Assembly: GCA_002305765.1 (NCBI GenBank)
Contig: DBQU01000001.1
Span: 38,978-102,977, forward strand
DNA: 64,000 bases
Direction: 5' to 3'
Source of the DNA: Deltaproteobacteria bacterium UBA1386
Lineage (GTDB): Bacteria; Desulfobacterota; Syntrophorhabdia; Syntrophorhabdales; Syntrophorhabdaceae
Position 1 is the first letter of the stretch, and each line of letters opens with the position of its first letter. Below are positions 59,164 to 64,000 of the stretch, one piece after another. The notes below the pieces were generated by a model. That model did no database searches and was not told where the DNA came from. It saw nothing but the letters and a program-made list of their open reading frames with translations. The translations under genes and the position numbers were made by a program.

Positions 59164-59894
59164 TCTTCTCGGTCCTCACATTGTTCCCGGGCATATTCGC
59201 GTCGCCCCTCAAGGAGAGCATACTCGGCAAGGCGGCCGCCAAGGGCCTTGTCGGGTTCAATATCATCAACATACGCGATTTTGCCGATGACCCTCACCGC
59301 TCCTGCGACGACACGCCCTACGGCGGTGGGCCGGGGATGGTCATGAAGGTTGAACCCATCTTCAGGGCCATAGAGCACGTAAAGGAGGTCCACGGGAGGG
59401 CCAGGTTCGTCCTCCTTTCGCCGCAGGGCAGAAGTTTCGACCAGTTCACGGCCGAGCGCTTCGCCCGGTCGTCCCACATTTGTCTCATCTGCGGCCGATA
59501 CGAGGGCGTCGACGCGCGCGTGCTCGAGTATGTCGATGAGGAGATATCGGTGGGGGACTACGTCACATCGGGCGGGGAGTTCCCGGCGCTTGTCGTGATC
59601 GATGCCGTCTGCCGTTTCATCCCCGGGGTCCTGGGAAATGATGAATCGGTATCAGCGGAGAGTTTCCGGGAGCCTCTCCTGGAGTACCCGCAGTACACGA
59701 GGCCTGAAACGTTCATGGGTTCCTCGGTGCCGCCCGTCCTCCTGTCGGGGAACCATGAGGAGATACGGAAGTGGCGTCGCAAGGAGGCGATAAAGAAAAC
59801 GGTCCTGAGGCGTTCCGACCTGCTCCAGGGGTTCGAGCCTACCGAGGAGGACCGCAGGTTCATGAGAGAGATCATGGAGGAGTTCCCTGAATAA
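59160..59894 (+). CDS. trmD: tRNA (guanine-N1-)-methyltransferase TrmD
   Basis: A 244-residue SPOUT methyltransferase: FSVLTLFPGIF, YGGGPGMVMKVEPI, LSPQGRSFDQ, LICGRYEGVDARV, SVGDYVTSGGEFPALVVIDA and PQYTRPETF. It makes m1G37 in tRNAs. A GTG start overlaps rimM. Its 3' end contains the ribosome site and apparent start of the next gene. Confidence 0.97.
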   Translation: MIFSVLTLFPGIFASPLKESILGKAAAKGLVGFNIINIRDFADDPHRSCDDTPYGGGPGMVMKVEPIFRAIEHVKEVHGRARFVLLSPQGRSFDQFTAERFARSSHICLICGRYEGVDARVLEYVDEEISVGDYVTSGGEFPALVVIDAVCRFIPGVLGNDESVSAESFREPLLEYPQYTRPETFMGSSVPPVLLSGNHEEIRKWRRKEAIKKTVLRRSDLLQGFEPTEEDRRFMREIMEEFPE

Positions 59895-60459
59895 CGTAAG
59901 CATCGGGGTCATTCATTATCCCGTTTACGACAAGCGGGGAGACGTTGTGGCAACGAGCCTCACGAACCTCGAGATACATGATATGGCAAGAACTTGCATG
60001 ACTTTTGGTCTGGACATGTGCTATATTGTGTCACCTCTCGCCAGACAGCGGGAGATAGCGGAAAGGCTGATCCATCACTGGATACACGGATACGGGGCAA
60101 CGTACAACCCCGCACGGGGAGAGGCCCTCAAGAAGGTGAGGATCAGATCGGACATCGGCGCGATGATCGGGGATTTCGGCAGCGGGCCAAGACCCCTCGT
60201 TATCGGTACATCCTCTCGCAAAAGGGAGGGTAAGACGATGTCCTCCGGCGAATTCCGCGACCTCGTCATGATGGGACGTCAGCCGGCCCTGGTGCTTTTT
60301 GGAACGGGCTGGGGCCTGACGGAGGAGGTCGTGGAGCTTTGCGACAGAATGCTTGAACCCATAAGCGGCGCGGGTGATTACAATCATCTTTCCCTTCGCG
60401 TCGCGCTGGGTATTATATTGGATAGAATTTTCAGTGAAAGAGGAGGACACCATGAATGA
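59887..60459 (+). CDS. SAM-dependent RNA methyltransferase-family protein, apparent CTG start
   Basis: A 190-residue protein of the SPOUT-like RNA methyltransferase family found between trmD and rplS. The family's conserved N terminus is visible as SIGVIHYPVYDKRGDVVATS, then LTNLEIHDMARTCMTFG, a WIHGYGATYNP segment, VIGTSSR and ALVLFGTGWGL. The first GTG (59947) and first ATG (59986) fall inside or after this region, and no ATG, GTG or TTG lies between it and the upstream in-frame stop at 59863. A CTG at 59887 has GGAGGAG four bases ahead, so I place the start there, overlapping trmD by 8 bp. Confidence 0.8.
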   Translation: MNNVSIGVIHYPVYDKRGDVVATSLTNLEIHDMARTCMTFGLDMCYIVSPLARQREIAERLIHHWIHGYGATYNPARGEALKKVRIRSDIGAMIGDFGSGPRPLVIGTSSRKREGKTMSSGEFRDLVMMGRQPALVLFGTGWGLTEEVVELCDRMLEPISGAGDYNHLSLRVALGIILDRIFSERGGHHE

Positions 60460-60799
60460 GATGGTCGATCTGCTTGAGAAAGAGCATATGAGACTCGACC
60501 TCCCGGAGGTCGGGATAGGCGATAACGTTAAGGTCTACACGAGGATCTTCGAGGGAGAGAAGGAAAGGATCCAGGTCTTCGAAGGCGTTGTCATCCGCAA
60601 GAGAGGCGGGAACACACGGGCGTCATTCACGGTCCGGAAAGTCTCCTATGGTGTCGGCGTCGAAAAGACGTTTCCCATGCATTCGCCCCTCATCGACAGG
60701 ATCGAAAGGACCACGAGGAGCAAGATCAGGAGATCGAAACTGTACTATCTGCGCAACCTCAGGGGGAAAGCGGCGAAGCTCAAAGAGAAAAGGGATTAG
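60452..60799 (+). CDS. rplS: 50S ribosomal protein L19
   Basis: A 115-residue L19: IGDNVKVYTRIFEGEKERIQ, FEGVVIRKRGGNTRASFTVR, YGVGVEKTFPMHSPLID and SKIRRSKLYYLRNLRGKAA. The ATG follows AGGAGG and overlaps the preceding methyltransferase gene by 8 bp. Confidence 0.97.
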   Translation: MNEMVDLLEKEHMRLDLPEVGIGDNVKVYTRIFEGEKERIQVFEGVVIRKRGGNTRASFTVRKVSYGVGVEKTFPMHSPLIDRIERTTRSKIRRSKLYYLRNLRGKAAKLKEKRD

Positions 60800-60809
60800 C
60801 AGAAGGACG

Positions 60810-61394
60810 ATGATCTGCCGGCTGACAGGTCTCGTGGGTGGCATCGATGAGGCCGGACGGGGCCCGCTGGCCGGCCCGGTGGTTTCAGCCTGCGTGATCT
60901 GGGAGAGAGCGCCGGAAGACAAGAACGGTGTGACCGACTCGAAGCTTTTGACACAGAAAGAGCGAGTCGGTCTTTTTTCATGGATAATGGACAACGCGCT
61001 CAGTGTCGGTATAGGCATGGCGAGCCGGGAAGAGATCGACGAGATGAATATCCTGAAGGCCAGCCTGCTTTCCATGGAGCGTGCCTTGCTGGCAACGGGG
61101 ATGGAACCCGATGTGGTGCTCGTGGACGGCAACCGGGGTCTCAGGAATTACCCCAATGCCCGGCCCGTTGTGCGCGGGGACCGCAGGTGTTTCTTCATGG
61201 CTAGCGCCTCCATTGTCGCCAAGGTCATCCGTGACAGGGCCATGGACGCGTACCACCGTATCTATCCGAACTACAATTTCAAGCAGAACAAGGGCTACCC
61301 GACGCGGGAGCACAAGGCCGCGATCAGGGAATTTGGGATAACACCCATCCATCGCGTGACCTTCAAGGGGGTGAGGGAGTACTGTGCCGGATAA
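60810..61394 (+). CDS. rnhB: Ribonuclease HII
   Basis: A 194-residue RNase HII: catalytic Asp-Glu in GGIDEAGRGPLAGPVV, DSKLLTQKER, VLVDGNRGL with the next Asp, ASIVAKVIRDRAMD and YPNYNFKQNKGYPTREH. It removes ribonucleotides from DNA. AGAAGGA precedes the ATG. It overlaps the yraN-like gene by 11 bp. Confidence 0.96.
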   Translation: MICRLTGLVGGIDEAGRGPLAGPVVSACVIWERAPEDKNGVTDSKLLTQKERVGLFSWIMDNALSVGIGMASREEIDEMNILKASLLSMERALLATGMEPDVVLVDGNRGLRNYPNARPVVRGDRRCFFMASASIVAKVIRDRAMDAYHRIYPNYNFKQNKGYPTREHKAAIREFGITPIHRVTFKGVREYCAG

Positions 61395-61740
61395 ACTGAC
61401 GACAGGGCGGGAAGGAGAGGACCGAGCGGCGGCCGTTCTGATAAGGGAGGGCTACCGCATCCTCGACACGAACTTCCGAAGCCCCTTCGGAGAGATCGAC
61501 ATCGTCGCCGAAGAGAGCGGCTGTCTTGTCTTTGTCGAGGTCAAAAGACGCAGGGGCCGCGGTTTCGGCACGTCTTTCGATGCCATAGACGCCCGAAAAA
61601 AAACGCACATCATACGTTCCGCCCAGGTCTATCTGAAGAAGAACCGGTGCGTCGACCGGCGTATCCGTTTCGACGTCGTCGGCATCGACGGTGACACGGT
61701 CCGCGTGATACGCCATGCTTTCGGAGAAGAGAAAGGATGA
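61384..61740 (+). CDS. yraN: UPF0102 / YraN-family nuclease-like protein
   Basis: A 118-residue restriction-endonuclease-fold protein: GREGEDRAAAVLIREGY, ILDTNFRSPFGEIDIVAEE and FVEVKRRRG, giving the E-D-EVK active-site pattern. Function is unproven in the family. GTG start within the end of rnhB, the usual rnhB-yraN pairing. It ends the translation operon. Confidence 0.92.
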   Translation: MPDKLTTGREGEDRAAAVLIREGYRILDTNFRSPFGEIDIVAEESGCLVFVEVKRRRGRGFGTSFDAIDARKKTHIIRSAQVYLKKNRCVDRRIRFDVVGIDGDTVRVIRHAFGEEKG

Positions 61741-61857
61741 TAGCAACAGAGTGGTTTCCTCCATACCTTCCTGGAAGCTCATCCGTCATCCCGGCGGAGA
61801 CCTCTTCGACTTTCTTCCCGATCAATTCATCCATACTGGTTCAACAGGACTTCCTGG

Positions 61858-61877
61858 ATTCCGGCCTTCGCCGGAAT
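61858..61877. repeat. REP-like palindromic hairpin
   Basis: ATTCCGGC and GCCGGAAT flank the loop CTTC, followed by GACGG. This is the kind of short dispersed palindrome common in proteobacterial intergenic DNA. It lies in the 190 bp between yraN and larB, where no gene is visible. Confidence 0.65.
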
Positions 61878-61930
61878 GACGGATTGGAACTGGTTGTCGG
61901 CTTTCATAAGCCTGGACCTCTGAGGTCGAC

Positions 61931-62674
61931 ATGATCGACGAGAAGGTCATGGAGCTTCTGGCGGCCGTGAGGGATGGACGGATCTCCGTCGAGGACGCAT
62001 ACGAGCGCTTCCGGGACGTGCCTTTCGAGGACCTGGAGCACACCAGGGTGGACCATCACCGGGTGCTCCGCAAGGGTGTTCCCGAGGTCGTCTTCGGCGA
62101 GGGGAAGACCCTTCCCCAGATCTACGACATTGTCGGCTCCTTCAGACAGAAGGACCTCGATGTCCTCGTGACGCGCATCGATGCCGCCACCGGTGAAGCC
62201 CTGACGAAGAGGTTCCCCGAAGGGACCTATTCCGGCGACGCCCGGTGTTTCTGGGTGCGCAGGGAACGCCCTGCGGAAGGCAAGGGCATGGTCCTTGTGA
62301 TGTCGGCAGGAACGAGTGACGCGAAAGTGGCCGAGGAGGCCTACGTGGCGTCGACATTCTTCGGCAATGATACGGAAAAGCTTTACGATGTGGGGGTGGC
62401 GGGCATCCACCGGCTCTTCCAGAACCTGCCCACCTTAAGGCGGGCCCGGGTCATCATTGTGGCGGCGGGCATGGAAGGGGCCCTCCCGTCGATCGTTGCC
62501 GGCATCGTGGGCGTGCCCGTCATCGCCGTGCCCACGAGCGTGGGGTACGGGGCGAGCTTCTCGGGCCTCACGGCGCTTCTCGCGATGCTCAACTCCTGCT
62601 CGACCGTGGCCGTCTTCAACATAGACAACGGCTTTGGCGCGGCCTATTTCGCGACACTGGTAAACCGGTTATGA
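61931..62674 (+). CDS. larB: Nickel-pincer cofactor biosynthesis protein LarB
   Basis: A 247-residue LarB: an N-terminal helix region, DHHRVLRKGVPEVVFGEGKT, then the PurE-like domain with VMSAGTSDAKVAEEAY, VVAAGMEGALPSIVAG and VPTSVGYGASFSGLTALL. LarB carboxylates and hydrolyses nicotinic acid adenine dinucleotide to start the nickel-pincer nucleotide pathway. It overlaps larC by ATGA. LarE is not in the window and may be elsewhere. Confidence 0.95.
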   Translation: MIDEKVMELLAAVRDGRISVEDAYERFRDVPFEDLEHTRVDHHRVLRKGVPEVVFGEGKTLPQIYDIVGSFRQKDLDVLVTRIDAATGEALTKRFPEGTYSGDARCFWVRRERPAEGKGMVLVMSAGTSDAKVAEEAYVASTFFGNDTEKLYDVGVAGIHRLFQNLPTLRRARVIIVAAGMEGALPSIVAGIVGVPVIAVPTSVGYGASFSGLTALLAMLNSCSTVAVFNIDNGFGAAYFATLVNRL

Positions 62675-63873
62675 AGATACTTTACATAGATCCCGTATTC
62701 GGAATAAGCGGCGACATGATGATCGGCTCTCTCATCGATTCCGGCGTCCCCTTCGACGCCCTTGAGGCGCTCGTCAGAAAGATATCGCCTGACGCGCCCT
62801 CGATGAAGCCCGTCCGGCTCACTGAGGGCGTCATAAGCGGCATCCATCTGGAGATAGGGCAGTCGGACAGGTTCTACACGATATCCGAGATGGAACAGGT
62901 CATGGGGAGCATCGATGTCGAGAAGAAGGTGAGGGACGATGCGCTGGGCATGCTTTCTCTCATCGTGGCCGCTGAATCGAAGATACACGGCATGTCGCGC
63001 GACGAACTCCACCTCCACGAGCTTTCCCACATAGACACGGTCATAGATCTCCTGTGTGTCGCGTACGGCGTCAGGTTCCTTGGAGCTGACAGGGTGTTCT
63101 GCGGGCCGGTGCCCTGCGGCAGCGGCACCATCACCACGTCCCATGGCTCCATTCCCAACCCGCCGCCGGTGACGCTGGAGATCCTCCGGGGCCACCCGCT
63201 TGTATTTTACGGTGAGAGCCTGGAACTGACGACCCCCACGGGGGCCGCCATCGTCGCTCATTACACGGAACCCGTCGGCAGGGTGCCGGCCTTCAGGACC
63301 ATCCGCGAGGGTTATGGGGTCGGGACGTACAAATCCTCGCGGCCCGATGTCCTCAGGATCTTTGTGGGAGAGGCGGACGAACCCGCCTATGACCACGAGG
63401 TCGAGGTGATCGAGGCGGATATCGACGACATGGAAATGGAATACATGGGGGCTGTGGCCGACAGACTCCGCGCCGTCGGCGCACTCGATGTACTCTTCTT
63501 CCCCGTCTCGATGAAGAAGGGAAGGATGGGTATCCGGCTCAGCGTCACCACAGACATGGGGACCTTCGAGAAGACGGTCGACACGATATTCAGGGAAACC
63601 ACAACGTTCGGCATGCGTTTCCACAGGCACATGAGAAGGGTATTGAGAAGGGAGGAGAGAACCATCGAGACATCCTTCGGTCCCGTCCGCGTAAAGATTG
63701 GCTTCGACCCCTCCGGCACGCTCATCAAGACCCACATAGAATTCGACGACGTCAGGTCCATCGCCGACGTAAGGAACATCCCCTACCGCGAAGCCCTGGA
63801 ACTGGTCAGAAAAGAAATAGAGACCAGGATAAAGGCGGTTCAAGAGTTCAAGAGTTCAAGAGTTCAAGGGTAA
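62671..63873 (+). CDS. larC: Nickel insertion protein LarC
   Basis: A 400-residue LarC in one continuous frame: ILYIDPVFGISGDMMIGSLI, HLHELSHIDTVIDLL, VPCGSGTITTSHGSIPNPPP, TTPTGAAIVAHY and the C-terminal half with EADIDDMEMEYMG. It inserts nickel into the pincer nucleotide using CTP. In Lactiplantibacillus plantarum LarC needs a programmed frameshift; none is needed here. The last dozen codons (VQEFKSSRVQG) come from the GTTCAAG repeat arm, so the original stop was probably lost or replaced. Confidence 0.94.
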   Translation: MKILYIDPVFGISGDMMIGSLIDSGVPFDALEALVRKISPDAPSMKPVRLTEGVISGIHLEIGQSDRFYTISEMEQVMGSIDVEKKVRDDALGMLSLIVAAESKIHGMSRDELHLHELSHIDTVIDLLCVAYGVRFLGADRVFCGPVPCGSGTITTSHGSIPNPPPVTLEILRGHPLVFYGESLELTTPTGAAIVAHYTEPVGRVPAFRTIREGYGVGTYKSSRPDVLRIFVGEADEPAYDHEVEVIEADIDDMEMEYMGAVADRLRAVGALDVLFFPVSMKKGRMGIRLSVTTDMGTFEKTVDTIFRETTTFGMRFHRHMRRVLRREERTIETSFGPVRVKIGFDPSGTLIKTHIEFDDVRSIADVRNIPYREALELVRKEIETRIKAVQEFKSSRVQG

Positions 63874-64000
63874 AAAAAGGCACCAAACGCCTTCAGCTAG
63901 TGTGCGCAAAAGAGGCAACGGACACCTTCGCTGGTGCGCGAGTTGTGTTGACAACCCGCATCCGTTTGCGGTCTTTCTCTCGAACTCTCGAACTCTCGAA
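63837..64000. repeat. Inverted 8-bp-unit repeat element, copy with conserved interior, cut by window end
   Basis: Left arm 63837-63870 has four GTTCAAG units at 8-base spacing and contributes the 3' end of larC. Right arm starts near 63978 (CTCTCGAA units) and runs off the window. The interior includes GCGAGTTGTGTTGACAACC and TTTGCGGTCTTT, matching the 15178 element. The 127 bp after larC holds no gene. Confidence 0.72.

Noticed and set aside
62671..63873. Possible programmed frameshift in larC
   Set aside because: The gene is one uninterrupted frame containing both LarC halves.

Overview
The window is GC-rich, gene-dense DNA with no rRNA, tRNA, phage, insertion sequence or CRISPR array that I could recognise. 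The gene content points to a strict anaerobe: soluble heterodisulfide-reductase (Hdr) flavoproteins, an MvhD subunit, a MetV-like protein, ferredoxin-rich glutamate synthase homologues, acyl-CoA dehydrogenase, methylmalonyl-CoA epimerase-like protein and an NrpR nitrogen regulator. Together with an outer-membrane phospholipase and abundant intergenic repeats, this suggests a syntrophic or fermentative member of the former Deltaproteobacteria (Desulfobacterota, perhaps Syntrophorhabdus-like). That placement is inference; no marker was compared.

Layout. 1-7.6 kb: an operon entering from the left, GXGXG protein - HdrC - HdrB - giant HdrA with an inserted GltD module - MvhD - MetV. 8.0-13.1 kb: a three-gene glutamate-synthase-like operon (glutaminase domain, ferredoxin/FMN domain, GXGXG-GltD-ferredoxin fusion). 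13.3-17.5 kb: ABC-F ATPase, acyl-CoA dehydrogenase and small unknowns. 17.5-21.1 kb: a MoxR / DUF58 / membrane-protein operon. 21.3-30 kb: a small gene behind a textbook sigma-54 promoter, an alpha/beta hydrolase, a hybrid histidine kinase, a beta-lactamase-fold hydrolase, phosphoglycerate mutase, a TraB/GumN protein, and an M48 protease with a DUF898 membrane protein. 30-35.6 kb: an end-joining operon with two Ku genes and split LigD, continuing into DUF72 and MntP/YtaF-like genes. 36.2-38.6 kb: PxpABC 5-oxoprolinase. 38.8-44.6 kb: a chemoreceptor with a C-terminal Cache-like domain, then an exported TPR-CHAT protease preceded by two tiny secreted peptides. 44.7-49.1 kb: PhzF, NrpR, an NrpR-type operator set and an FMN glutamate synthase homologue, then two coupled micro-genes. 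49.3-56.6 kb: mixed metabolism and envelope genes. 56.8-61.7 kb: a translation operon (ffh, rpsP, khpA, rimM, trmD, RNA methyltransferase, rplS, rnhB, yraN). 61.9-63.9 kb: larB and larC for the nickel-pincer cofactor.

Two themes stand out. First, at least eleven intergenic sites carry arms of short tandem units (7, 8 or 9 bp, unit sequence differing by site), usually inverted around a 50-110 bp interior; three of these share a recognisable interior and so look like copies of one element. Second, several candidate systems are unusual: the Hdr/GltD/MetV cluster, the secreted TPR-CHAT operon with paired small peptides, and a set of CGGCAA/TTGCCG palindromes that look like NrpR operators.
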